Assembly (NCBI GenBank): GCA_023375785.1
Contig: SZWC01000082.1
Coordinates: forward strand, 329,243-393,242
Source of the DNA: Penium margaritaceum
Taxonomy: Eukaryota; Streptophyta; Zygnematophyceae; Desmidiales; Peniaceae
Length of the DNA: 64,000 nt
Reading direction: 5' to 3'
Shown here: positions 1 through 9,120 of the stretch, piece by piece
Numbering within the stretch: position 1 is the stretch's first letter
Layout of the letters: each line of letters starts with the position of its first letter
Position numbers and translations under genes: made by a program
Notes under the pieces: model-generated
What the model was told of the DNA's origin: nothing
The model's database searches: none
What the model saw: only the letters and a program-made list of their open reading frames with translations

Positions 1-3000
1 TTGTCTTGTCAGATTATGTTTCCAACATTTCTCTGGCTTGTTGTTCCACTGTTCTCTGTCGTGCTCCACCGTTCTCTGGCTTGCTCCACTGTTCTGTGGC
101 ATGCTTCACCGTTCTCTGGCCTCCTCCACCTTTCTCTAGCCTGCTCCACCGTTCAATGGCTTGATCCACCATTCTGTGGCTTGCTCTACCTTTCTGTGGC
201 TTGCCCGACCTTTCTCTGGCTTGCTCCACTGTTTTCTGGCTTGTTCCACCGTTATTTGGCTTGCTCCATTGTTCCCTGGCTGGCTCCATTGTTTTCTCGC
301 TTGCTCCACCGTTCTCTGACTTACTCCACCGTTGTATGATTTGCTCAACCATTCTCTGGCTTACTTCACCGTTCTTTGGCTTACTACACCGTTCTCTAGC
401 TTGTTGACCGTTCTCTTGATTGCTCCACCATTCTCTGGCTTGCTTAACCGGTCTTTGGCTTGCTCCACGTATCTCTGGCTTGTTCCACCATTCTCTGGCT
501 TGCTCCACTGTTGTATAGCTTGGTCCACCTTTCTCTCACTTGCTCAATCGCTTTTTGGCTTGCTTCACTGTTCTCTGGCATGCTCCACCTTTGTCTGGCT
601 TGCTCCACCATTCTTCGGATTGCTCTATCTTTCTCTAGCTTGTTCAACCTTTCCCTGGCTTGCTCCAATGTTCCCTGGCTCGCTCCACCTTTCTCTGGCT
701 TTCTCCACCTTTCAGTGGCTTGCTCCACCTTTCTATGGCTAACTCTACCGCTCTTTGGCTTGCTCGACCTTCCTCTAGCTTGCTCCACCGTTCGATGACT
801 TCCTCCACTTTTCGTTGGCTTGCTCCACCGTTCTCTGGCTGACTCCACCTTTCTCTGGCTTACTCTACCAGTCTCTAGCTTGCTCCACCTTTCCCTGGTT
901 TGTTTTAGTGTTCTCTGGCTTACTCTACTGTTCTTAGGCTTGCTCCACCGTTCTCTGGCTTACTCCACATTTCTATAGCTTGCTCCAACCTTCTCTGCCT
1001 TGCTCCACATTTCTCTGGCTTCCTCCACCGTTCTCTGCCTTACTCCACTGTTCTCTGACTTGCTCCAGCGTGCTCTAGCTTCCTTCACCGTTCTCTGGCT
1101 TGCTCCACCGTTCTCTGGCTTGCTCCATCTTTCTCTGGCTTGCTCAACCATTCTTTGGCTTGCTCCACCTTTCCCTGGCTTGCTCCATCGCTCTCTGGCT
1201 TGCTCCACTGTTCTCTGGCTTGCTCCGCTGTTCTCTGACTTGCTCAAGCGTTATCTGCCTTGCTCCACCGTTCTCTGGCTTGCACCACCTTTCCCTGCCT
1301 TGCACCACCATTTTTTGGATTGCTCTACCGTTCTCTGTCTTGCTCCACCTTTCTCCCCCTTGCTCTATCATTATTTGGCTTGCTCCACCGTTCTCTCGCT
1401 TGCTCTACCATTCTCCAAACTGCTCCACTGTTGTCTGGCTTGCTCCATTGTTCTTTGGCTTGCTCAACCATTCTCTTGCTTGCTCCTCCATTCTCTGGCT
1501 TGCTCCACCATTCTCTGGCTTGCTCCACCGTTCTCTGACTTGCTCCGCCATTCTCTGGCTTCATCCACCTTTCTCTAGCTTGTTCGACATTTCTCTGGCT
1601 TGCTCCACCGTTCTTTGGCTTGCTCCACCGTTACCTGGCTTGCTCCACTGTTCCTTGGCTTCCTCCACCATTCTCTGGATTTCTCCACCATTCTCTAGCT
1701 TGCTCCACTGCTCTCTGGCTTGCTCCACCTATGTCTGGCTAGCTCCACCATCCTCCAGCTTGCTTTGTCGTTCTTTGGCTTGTGCCACTGTTCTCATACT
1801 TACACCAGCTTTCTTTGGCTTGTTGTACCTTTCTCTTGCTTGCTCCAATGTTCTATGGCTTGCTCTTCCGTTCTTTTGCTTGTTCCACCTTTCTCTGGCA
1901 TGCTCCACCTTTCCCTGGCTTGCTCCACAGTTCTGTTACTTGCTCCACTGTTCTGTGGCTTGCTCCACTGTTCTCTGGCTTGCTCTTCTGTTCTGTGGCT
2001 TGCTCCACCTCTCTCTGGCTTGCTCCACATTCCTCTGGCTTGCTCCAGCGTTCTCTAACTTGTCCACGTTTTTGTAGCTTGCTCCACCATTCTCTGGCTT
2101 GCTCCACCGTTCACTGGCTTGCTCAACCATTCTCTAGCTTCCTCCACAGTTCCATGGCTTGCTCCGCTGTTCTCTGGCTTCCACCACCGTTCTTTGCATT
2201 GCTATATCTTTCTTGGGCTCGTTCAACCTTTCCCTGGCTTGCTCCACCGCTCTTTGGCTCACTCCACCTTTCTCTGGATTTTTCAACCTGTCACTGGCTT
2301 GCTTCACCTTCCTCAGGCTAACTCTACCGTTCTCTTGCTTGCTCCAATGTTCCCTGCCCTGCTCCACCTTTCTGTGGATTGCGCCACCGCTTTGTGGCTT
2401 GCTCCACCTTTCTCTGGCCTGCTCTACCTTTCCCCCACTTGCTTTACCTTTCTCTCGCATATGATACCGTTCTCTTGCTTTCTCCACCGTTCTCTGGCTT
2501 GTTCCATCGTCCTCTGGCTTGCTCCACCATTCTCTGGCTTGCTCGACCCTTCTCTGGCTTGCTCCAAAATTCTCTCCCTTGCTCCACCTTTCCCTGGCTT
2601 GCTCCTTCGTTCTCTTACTTGCTCCAGCTTTCATTGACTTCCTCCAACGTTCTTAGACCTGCTTCATCATTCTCTGGCTTGATCCACTGTTCTCTGACTT
2701 GCTCCATGTTTCTCTAGCTTGCTTCACCATCCTCTGGCTTGCTACCTCGTTCTCAGGCTTTCTCCATCTTCCTGTGGCTTGCTCGACCATTCGTTGGCTT
2801 GCTCTACATTTCCCTGGCTTGCCCCACCATTCTCTGGCTTGCTCCACTCTTCTCTGGATTGCTCCACCGTTCTCTGACTTTCTCCACCATCCTCTGGATT
2901 CCTCCACCGTTCTCTTGCTTGCTTGACCTTTCTGTGGCTTGCTCCACAGTTTTCTGGACTGGTCGACCATTCTCTAGCTTGCTATATATTTCTATGGCTT

Positions 3001-4889
3001 GCTCCAACTTTCTCCGGCTTGCTCAACCATTTCCCGACTTGCTCCACCGTTCTCTGCCTTGCTGCATTGTTCTTTTGTTTGCTCCACCATTCTCACACTT
3101 GCTCTATCGCTCTCTTGCTTGCTCCATCCTTGTCTGGCTTGCTTCACGGTTCTCTAACTTGCTCCACAGTTCTCTTGCTTGCTCCATTGTTCTCTTGCTT
3201 GCTCCACCATTCCCTGGCCTGCACCACCTCGTTCTCTGGCTTGCTCCACCATTCTCTTACTTTCTCCACCATTTTCTGGCTTGTTCCACCTTTCTATAGC
3301 TTGTTGCGCTTTTCTCTGGCTTGCTCCACCATTCTTTGGCTTGCTGCACCATTCCCTGGCTTGCCCCAGCGTTCTGTAGCTAGCCCCACCGTTGTCTGGA
3401 TTACTCCACCTTTATCTGAATTTCTTTCCTTTCTCTGGCTTCCTCGACCACTCCGTGGCTTGGTTCACCTTTCTTTGGCTTCCTCAACCTTTCTGGGGGT
3501 TGCTCCACTAATCTCTAGCTTGCTCCACCGTTCTCTAGCTTGCTGCACCCTTCATTGGATTCTTACACCACTCTCTGGCTTGCTCCACCGTTTTTTAGCT
3601 TGCTCCAACGTTCTCTTTTTTGCTCCGCCTTTCTATGGCTTGCTTCATCGTTCTATTGCTTGCTCCCCCGTTCTTTAACTTGCTCCACTGTTCTCTTGCT
3701 TGCTCCACTGTTTTTTGGATTGCTCTACCAATCTCTGGCTTGCTCCACCTTTCTCTAGCTTGCTCAAAGTTTCCCTGGCTTGCTCTACCTTTCTTTGGCT
3801 TGCTCCACCGCTCTTTGGCTTGCTCCACTGTTCACTGGCTTGCTCCACTGTTCTCTGGCCTGCTCCACCGTTCTCTTGTTTGCTTCACCGTTCTCTGGCT
3901 TGCTCCACCGTCTGTGGCTTGCTCCACCATTCTCTGGCTTGCTCTACCTTCCTCTGGCTTGTTCGACCTTTCTCTGATTTTCTCCACTGATCACTGGCTT
4001 GCTTCACCATTCTTTGGCTTGCTCCTCCATTCTCTGGCTTGCTCCACCATTCTCTGGCTTTGTCCACCATTCTCTGGCTTGCTCCACCTTTCTCTGGCTT
4101 CCTTCACCTTTCTCTGGCTGGCTTCACCGGTCTCTGGCTTGCTCCACCTTTCTCTGGCTTGCTTCAGCGTTCTCAGACTTGTTCCACTGTTCTTTGGCTT
4201 GCTTCAACGTTTTGTGGCTTGCTCCACTGTTCTCTGGCTTGCTCCACATTTCCTTGGCTTGATCCAACATTCTTTGGCTCGCTGCACCTTTCCTGGGCTT
4301 GCTCCACCATTCTGTAGCTTGATCCACCGTTCTTTGGCTTGCTCTACTGTTCTCTGGCTTGCTCCACTATTCTTTGGCTTGTTTCACCGTTTTCTGGCTT
4401 GCTCCACCATTCTTTGGGTTGCTCCATCTTTGCCTTGCTTGCTCCAACTTTCTCAAGCTTGCTCCTACTTTCTCGGGCTTGCTCGACCATTCTTCGGCCT
4501 GCTACATCATTCTCTGGCTTCCTCCACTGTTGTCTGGCTTGATCCACCATTCTCTAGTTTGCTCCACCGTTGTCTGGACTGCTCTATGGCTCTCTTGCAT
4601 GCTCCACCGTTCTCTGACTTGCTCCACCGCTTTCAACCTTGCTCCACCATTCTCTGGCTTGCTCCACTGTTCTTTGGTTTGCTGCACAGTTCTCTGACTT
4701 GCTCCACCATTATCGGACTTGCTCCAGCTTTTTTCAGCTTGTTCCAACTTTCTATGGCTTTCCCCACCATTCTCTTTATTGCTTCATTGTTCCCTGGCTT
4801 GCTCCACCATTCTGTGGCTTGCTCCACTGTTCTATGGCTTTCTCTACCATTCTCTGGCTTGCTCCACCATTCTCTGGCTTGCTCTACTG
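1..4889. repeat. 20-bp satellite array, left block
   Basis: This is a continuous head-to-tail array with consensus TTCTCTGGCTTGCTCCACCG read on the plus strand, roughly 240 units, already in progress at base 1. Most units differ from the consensus at one to several positions, and 19- or 21-bp units are rare. The most variable site is the single CpG (CCACCGTT), which is often CCACCATT, CCACTGTT or CCACCTTT. The plus strand is pyrimidine-rich. Because 20 is not a multiple of 3, every frame reads the same 20-residue cycle and the consensus has no stop, so long open frames appear on both strands. I see no gene in this block. The array ends abruptly at an inverted repeat at 4890. Confidence 0.97.
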
Positions 4890-4909
4890 TTGAGCGGCAG
4901 GCCGCTCAA
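4890..4909. repeat. Inverted repeat at the satellite-island junction
   Basis: Perfect 8-bp arms, TTGAGCGG at 4890-4897 and CCGCTCAA at 4902-4909, enclose the spacer CAGG. It sits exactly where the 20-bp satellite stops, so it may mark the insertion or recombination breakpoint. That role is inference. Confidence 0.8.
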
Positions 4910-4936
4910 GCGTCCGGCGCCCTATAGCAACCTGAC

Positions 4937-4956
4937 GGCGGTGATGCGATGCCGCC
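4937..4956. repeat. Short imperfect hairpin in island left part
   Basis: GGCGG at 4937-4941 can pair with CCGCC at 4952-4956 across a 10-nt loop. It lies in a GC-rich stretch with no recognised gene. A tandem doublet of GCTCGTAT follows at 5018-5033. Neither has a known role. Confidence 0.5.
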
Positions 4957-5132
4957 TGCCGACTGCATCCCAGGCGAGCAGCCTGACGGCAAGCTGGGCG
5001 CTCGTAAATGCGGCCAAGCTCGTATGCTCGTATGCCTTGCCGGTGCCTGCAACCCTCCCTTCGGTCGGCCTTAGGGCGGCCTTGGCTTGGCCACGTAGGG
5101 CGACTTTAGGAGCCTTCACTAAGCCGCGTTTT

Positions 5133-5146
5133 CTCGCCGAAGCGAG
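5133..5146 (-). terminator. UUCG-tetraloop hairpin downstream of tRNA-Met
   Basis: Read on the minus strand, the sequence is CTCGC, TTCG, GCGAG: a 5-bp perfect stem closed by the very stable cUUCGg tetraloop. It begins about 48 nt 3' of the tRNA and is followed by AAAACGCGG rather than a T tract. A 3'-end stabilising, processing or termination element is plausible but unproven, and a chance palindrome in GC-rich DNA is the alternative. Confidence 0.4.
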
Positions 5147-5193
5147 CACGACCGTTTACGGGGTCGGGTCGCTTGCGCTGTAGGCGAGTTTTA

Positions 5194-5267
5194 TAGCAGA
5201 AGAGGGACTCGAACCCCCGGCACACGGAGTATGATTCCGTTGTTCTAACCGACTAAACTATTCTGCC
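5194..5267 (-). tRNA. trnM(cau): tRNA-Met(CAU), complete cloverleaf
   Basis: The minus strand folds into a canonical 74-nt tRNA including the discriminator base. The acceptor is GGCAGAA pairing TTCTGCT, with a G1-U72 wobble, and the discriminator is A. The 4-bp D stem has a G-U at its base and a 9-nt loop with the invariant GG. The anticodon stem is ACGGA/TCCGT with loop ATCATAC and anticodon CAT (plus strand 5231-5233). The variable loop is GTGCC, and the T arm has loop TTCGAGT with one wobble. CCA is not encoded. The anticodon stem lacks the three consecutive G-C pairs of a classical initiator, so elongator or dual use is more likely. A CAU-anticodon tRNA read as Ile after lysidine modification cannot be excluded. 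Every stem is intact, so it looks functional or recently functional. The SSU fragment lies upstream on the same strand. Confidence 0.93.
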
Positions 5268-5343
5268 TCGCTCATAGTTTTTTGGACCATAGAAATTAAT
5301 CGCTCCGGCGGACAAGAGGCGGCTCAGAAAGTCGTGCTAAAGC

Positions 5344-5357
5344 TTGCTTCCAAGCAA
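5344..5357. repeat. Short palindrome next to the 30-bp palindrome
   Basis: TTGCTT at 5344-5349 and AAGCAA at 5352-5357 are perfect complements around CC. It ends two bases before the larger palindrome, so the pair could form a double hairpin in RNA or single-stranded DNA. Confidence 0.7.
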
Positions 5358-5358
5358 C

Positions 5359-5388
5359 CCGGCCGGGCAAGCCGGCTTGCCCGGCCGG
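5359..5388. repeat. Perfect 30-bp GC-rich palindrome
   Basis: Each 15-bp half reads CCGGCCGGGCAAGCC on its own strand. The centre is GCCGGC at 5371-5376 with no spacer, and symmetry stops at the C/C mismatch of 5358 and 5389. GC-rich palindromes of this kind are known to proliferate in the organelle genomes of chlamydomonadalean algae such as Volvox and Haematococcus. I see only this copy in the window. Confidence 0.9.
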
Positions 5389-5561
5389 CCTAAGGGTGGC
5401 CTCCGCAGCCTGTCACTACACTATAGCGAGCTACCTGCGTCTTGCGTGCGGGAAGCAAGCTAGGGTTGGCCTGCATAGATCAGTAAACCGAACGTAGCGC
5501 TTGGCGGGGCGGGAGGCGGCCTCCAAATTTCGGCCTTCCGTCCAGCAGTAGCCGACCGCTT

Positions 5562-5571
5562 AGTGGTTGCG
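5562..5571 (-). other. Single inverted exact copy of the decamer satellite unit
   Basis: The plus strand reads AGTGGTTGCG, the exact reverse complement of the decamer consensus CGCAACCACT. Nearby, the minus strand also reads TTGCAAGCAACCAT (about 5584-5597), which resembles diverged units of the large array. It may be the ancestral seed of the satellite or a chance match. Confidence 0.45.
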
Positions 5572-5633
5572 CAAGGCGGCCGATGGTTGCTTGCAAGAGG
5601 GCCGCGCGATAATGCGACCTTATGCGACAGCGA

Positions 5634-5637
5634 GTCA

Positions 5638-5682
<45 letters not shown>

Positions 5683-5848
5683 TTAGTTACGAACCCCACC
5701 ATAAACTGTTCTCTTTGGGCCTTGAATTATTTCCGCGCACAAATGCGACTTAGAAATCAATGCATGACTTAAGAACCCAGTCTTCAGGCAAAGTTCATTC
5801 CCAGGGCGTGACGGGCGGTAAATACAAGGCCCAGGTACATATTCACCC

Positions 5849-5889
<41 letters not shown>

Positions 5890-5930
5890 TTCTCGAGTTG
5901 CAGAGAACAATCCAAACTGAGGCAATCTTT
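5634..5930 (-). rRNA. rns (3' fragment): Mitochondrial-type SSU rRNA, 3' domain fragment
   Basis: Read on the minus strand, this matches the 3' end of bacterial/mitochondrial SSU rRNA from about E. coli position 1300 onward. Visible landmarks, in order: the complete helix 42 hairpin with CTGCAACTCGAG; the segment AATCGCTAGTAATCGCGGAT; GGGCCTTGTATTTACCGCCC followed by GTCAC; the decoding-site strand GAAGTCGTAACAAGG with both conserved adenines; and helix 45 with GGGGAACCTGC. The central helix 44 part is divergent and AT-richer. After GGCTGGATTGA the molecule ends without the CCUCC anti-Shine-Dalgarno tail. CCTGGGAATGAACTTTGCC and the GGCTGGAT ending resemble alpha-proteobacterial and mitochondrial SSU, not plastid 16S. 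No upstream SSU domain is adjacent: the 5' side enters repeats at once. It is therefore either one piece of a fragmented rRNA, as in chlamydomonadalean mitochondria, or a truncated insertion. Both ends are uncertain by about 10 nt. Confidence 0.88.
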
Positions 5931-5985
5931 CTGGATTCGCTCCGCTTTCTGGATTCGCTTCGCTCCGCTCCACTTATCGCTGGCT
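5928..5985. repeat. Transitional repeat between SSU fragment and 20-bp satellite
   Basis: TTTCTGGATTCGCT occurs at 5928-5941 and again at 5946-5959, followed by TTCGCTCCGCTCC and a degenerate satellite-like unit (about 5960-5990). Each copy resembles the 20-bp unit with short indels: TCTGG, then TTCGCTCC instead of CTTGCTCC. The stretch therefore bridges the rRNA 5' flank and the satellite. It may be the origin of the satellite or an eroded edge of it. Confidence 0.65.
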
Positions 5986-7402
5986 TGCTCCAACTTTCTC
6001 TAGCTTGCTCCACCATTCTCTGGCTTGCTCAACCGTTCTCTGCCTTGTTCCATTATTTTCCGGCTTCTTCCACCGTTCTATAGCTTGCTCCACTGTTTTC
6101 CAGCTTGCTCCACCGTTCTATGGCTTGCTCCACCATTCTCTGGCTTGCTCCACCGTTCCTTTGCTTTCTCTACTGTTGTCTGGCTTGCTCAACCATTCTC
6201 TGGCTTGCTACACCATTCTCTGGCATGCTCTGCCTTTCTCTGACCTGCTCTTCCGTTTCTGGCTTGCTCCCAAGCCAGAAACGGTAGAGCAAGCCAGAGA
6301 GCTTGTTTGACCTTTTTCTGGCTTGCTCCACCGTTGTCTGGCTTGCTCCACCGGTCTCTGGCTGGCTTCACCGTTCTCAGGCTTCCTCCTCAATGTTGCA
6401 GCTTGCTCCACCATTCTCTGACTTGCTCCAACGTTCTTTGCCTTGCTTCACTGTTCTCTGGCTTGCTCCACCTTTCTCTGGCTTGCTCTACCTTTCTCTG
6501 GCTTGCTCCACTTTCTGTGGCTTGCTTCACCCTCCTTTGCCTTGCTCCACCTTTCTCTGGCTTGCTCCACGGTTCACTGGCTTGCTCCATTGTTCCCTCG
6601 CTTGCTCCACCGTTCTCTGGACTCATTCACCTTTCTCTTGCTTGCTTTTCCGTTCTTTGTCTTGCTGCACCGTTCTCTAGCTTGTTCCACCTTTGTGTGG
6701 CTTGCTCCATCTTTCTCTATCTTGCTCTACCTTTTTTTTGGCTTGCTCCATCGTTGTATGACTTGCTCCACTGTTCTCAGTCATGCTCCTTCATTTATTG
6801 TTTACTCTACCGTTCTTTGGCTTGCTCCACCAATCTCTTGCTTGCTGTTCTGTTCTTAAGATTTCTCTAACAATCTCTTGCTTGCTCTGCCTTTCTATGG
6901 CTTCCTCCACCTTTTTGTGTCTTGCTCCGCCTTTTTCTGGCTTGCTTCACCGCTCTTTGGCTTTTTTCACTGTTCTCTAGCTTGCTCCACCGTGCTCGGG
7001 CTTGTTCCATCTATGTGTGGCTAGCTCCAGTTATCTCTGGCATGCTCCACCTTTCTCTGGCTTGTTTCACCGTTATAGGACTTGCTCCACTGTTGTCTGG
7101 CTTGCTCCACCGTTCTCTGCCTTGCTCCACCATTCTCTGGCATGCTCCACCGTTCTTTGACTTCCTCCACCATTTTCTGGATTTCTATGTCTTTCTATGG
7201 CTTGCTCAACCCTTTTTTGGCTTTCTCCAAGGTTTTTTGGCTTGCTTCACCTTTCTCTGGCTTTCTCCACCTTTTTCTTGCTTGCACAACCTTTCTCTGG
7301 CTAGCTCCAATGTCCTCTGGCTTGCTCCACCTTTCTCTGGCTTTCTTAACCCTTCTCTGATTTGCTCCACCTTTCTCTGGCTTACTCCACCGTTCTGTGG
7401 CT
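5985..7402. repeat. 20-bp satellite array, right block
   Basis: About 70 units of the same 20-bp satellite as in the left block, in the same orientation, with the same kinds of variants (CCACCG, CCACCA, CCACTG, CCACCT). One inverted unit interrupts it near 6271-6304. The last unit runs into GGCTTGC at about 7400 and the decamer satellite begins directly after it. I see no gene. Confidence 0.96.
6253..6304. repeat. Fold-back inverted satellite unit
   Basis: CCGTTTCTGGCTTG at 6253-6266 and its exact reverse complement at 6271-6284 flank the spacer CTCC. The reversed satellite continues to about 6304, roughly one and a half inverted units. The normal junction is CCGTTCTCTGG. Both arms carry the same shortened CCGTTTCTGG, so the inverted copy appears templated by its immediate neighbour, as expected of a template-switch event. 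Confidence 0.85.
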
Positions 7403-8860
7403 TGCAACCACTCCCAACCACTCGCAACCACTCGCAACCACTTGCAACCACTCCCAACAACTCATAACCACTCGCAACCTCTCGCAACCACTCGCAGTCA
7501 TTCGCAACGACTCGCAACCAGTCGCAACCACTAGCAACCACTCGCAACCCCTCGCTACCACTCGCAAGCACTCGCAACCACTCGCAACCATTCGCAACCA
7601 CTCACAACCAGTTGCAACCACTCGCAACCACTCGCAGCCGCTCACAACCACTCGCAAAAACTTGCAACCAATCACAACCACTCGAAACCACTTGTAACCA
7701 CTCGCAACCATTCGCAACTACTGGCAACAACTCGCAACTACTCGCAACCACTCGCAACCACTGACAACCACTTGCAACCACTCGCAACAAATTGCAACCA
7801 CTCGCAACCACTCGCAACAACTCGCAACAACTTGCAACCACTCGCAACCACTCGCAACCACTCGCAACCACTTGCAACCACTCGCAACCACTCCTAACCA
7901 CTCACAAGCACTCACAGCCACTTACAACCAAATCCAACCACTCGTAACCCTCTCAACCACTCGTAACCACTCCCAACCACTCGCAACCATTTGCAACCAC
8001 TTGAAAACCACTGACAACCACTTGCAACCACTCCCAACCACTCGCAACCGCTCGCAACCACTCGCCACCACGTGCAAGCACTCGCAACCATTTAAAACCA
8101 CTTGCAACCACTGACAACTAGTTGAAACCACTCGCAACCACTCACAACCACTCCCAACCAATCACAACCACTCGCAACCACTCGCAACCACTCACAACCA
8201 CTCGCAACCACTTGCAACCACTCATAACCACTGGCAACCACTTGCAGCCACTCGCAACCATTCGCAACCACTCCCAACCCCTCGCAACCACAGGCAACTA
8301 CTCCCAACCACTTGCAACCACTTGTAACCACTCGCATCAACTCACAACCACTTTCAACCACTTGCAGCCCCTCACAACCATTTGCAACCACTCGCAACAA
8401 CTCGCAACCGCTTGCAACCATTCGCAAGCACTCGCAACAACTCGTAACCACTCGCAACCACTCGCAACTACTTTCAACCACTCGCAACCACTCGCAACCA
8501 CTGGCAACCATGTGTAACCACTTGCAACCAGTCACAACCACCCGCAACCACATGCAACAACTCGAAACCACTCCCAACCACTCGCCACCACTTGCAACCA
8601 CTCGCAACCACTTCTAACCACTCGCAATCACTCGCAACCACACACAACCACTCGCAACCACTTGCAACCACTTGCAAGAACTCAGAATCACTGGCAACCT
8701 TTTCCAACCACTCAGAACCACTCAGAACCACTCGCAACCACTCGCAACCACTCACAACCAGTCGCAACCACCGCAACCGTTCACAACTACTCATAACCAC
8801 TCGTAACATCTCGCAACCACTCGCAATAACTCGCAATCACACAAAACCACTCACAACCAC

Positions 8861-9100
8861 TCGCAACCACTTGCAACCAGTTGTAACCACTCGCAACCAC
8901 TCGCAACCACTTGGAACCACTCACAACCAATTGCAACCACTCGCAACCACTTGCAACCACTTGCAACCACTTGCAACCACTCGCAACCACTTGCAACCAG
9001 TTGTAACCACTCGCAACCACTCGCAACCACTTGGAACCACTCACAACCAATTGCAACCACTCGCAACCACTTGCAACCACTTGCAACCACTTGCAACCAC
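8861..9100. repeat. 120-bp HOR, 2 copies
   Basis: Two identical 12-decamer blocks, 8861-8980 and 8981-9100. They share the rare units TTGCAACCAG, TTGTAACCAC and TTGGAACCAC in the same order. Confidence 0.93.
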
Positions 9101-9120
9101 TCATAACCACTAGCAACCAC

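Larger units (their letters stand above)
5268..5633. other. Spacer between SSU fragment and tRNA-Met
   Basis: This 366-bp spacer contains two adjacent palindromes (5344-5357 and 5359-5388), a GC-rich tract rich in GGCC and CGCC words, and one inverted exact copy of the decamer satellite unit at 5562-5571. I found no open frame with a recognisable product and no further rRNA or tRNA element. If the minus strand is transcribed as one unit, this would be the intercistronic region removed during processing. Confidence 0.7.
4890..5985. other. Non-repetitive organelle-like island between satellite blocks
   Basis: About 1.1 kb of unique sequence interrupts the 20-bp satellite, which resumes in the same orientation on the right. 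The island is GC-rich and CpG-rich, with several perfect hairpins and palindromes. It carries a tRNA-Met and an SSU rRNA 3' fragment, both on the minus strand in the transcription order SSU fragment then tRNA. The parts 4910-5132 and 5389-5560 hold no feature I recognise: no protein motif, no clear LSU rRNA element and no second tRNA. The content suggests mitochondrial origin. Whether it is resident mitochondrial DNA or a nuclear copy cannot be decided from this sequence. Confidence 0.85.

Noticed and set aside
1-4927. Frames reading LLHRSLACSTVLWLAPPFSG (plus) or EQARERWSKPENGGASQR (minus) cycles that look like membrane or coiled-coil proteins.
   Set aside because: They are translations of the stop-free 20-bp satellite. 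The apparent hydrophobic or charged pattern is only the repeat read in triplets, and it occurs in all frames.
4719-5183. Frame running from the 20-mer array into the unique island, with a non-repeat C-terminus.
   Set aside because: Its start is inside the satellite, the island part has no recognisable domain, and a minus-strand frame overlaps it. It is explained by high GC content and few stops.
4910-5190. Possible LSU rRNA piece or second tRNA in the left part of the island.
   Set aside because: I looked for peptidyl-transferase-loop, sarcin-ricin-loop and T-arm motifs on both strands and found none.
5359-5388. Palindrome as terminal inverted repeat of a transposon.
   Set aside because: It is a single spacerless palindrome with no matching partner, no target-site duplication and no transposase frame in the island.
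5634-5930. Plastid 16S or bacterial contaminant as the source of the rRNA fragment.
   Set aside because: The helix 44 region and the GGCTGGATT ending are unlike plastid 16S, the anti-Shine-Dalgarno is missing, the central part is divergent, and the surroundings are satellite DNA. Mitochondrial origin fits better.
5563-6083. Short frames on both strands over the SSU fragment.
   Set aside because: They overlap conserved structural rRNA on its antisense or sense strand and show no protein family features.
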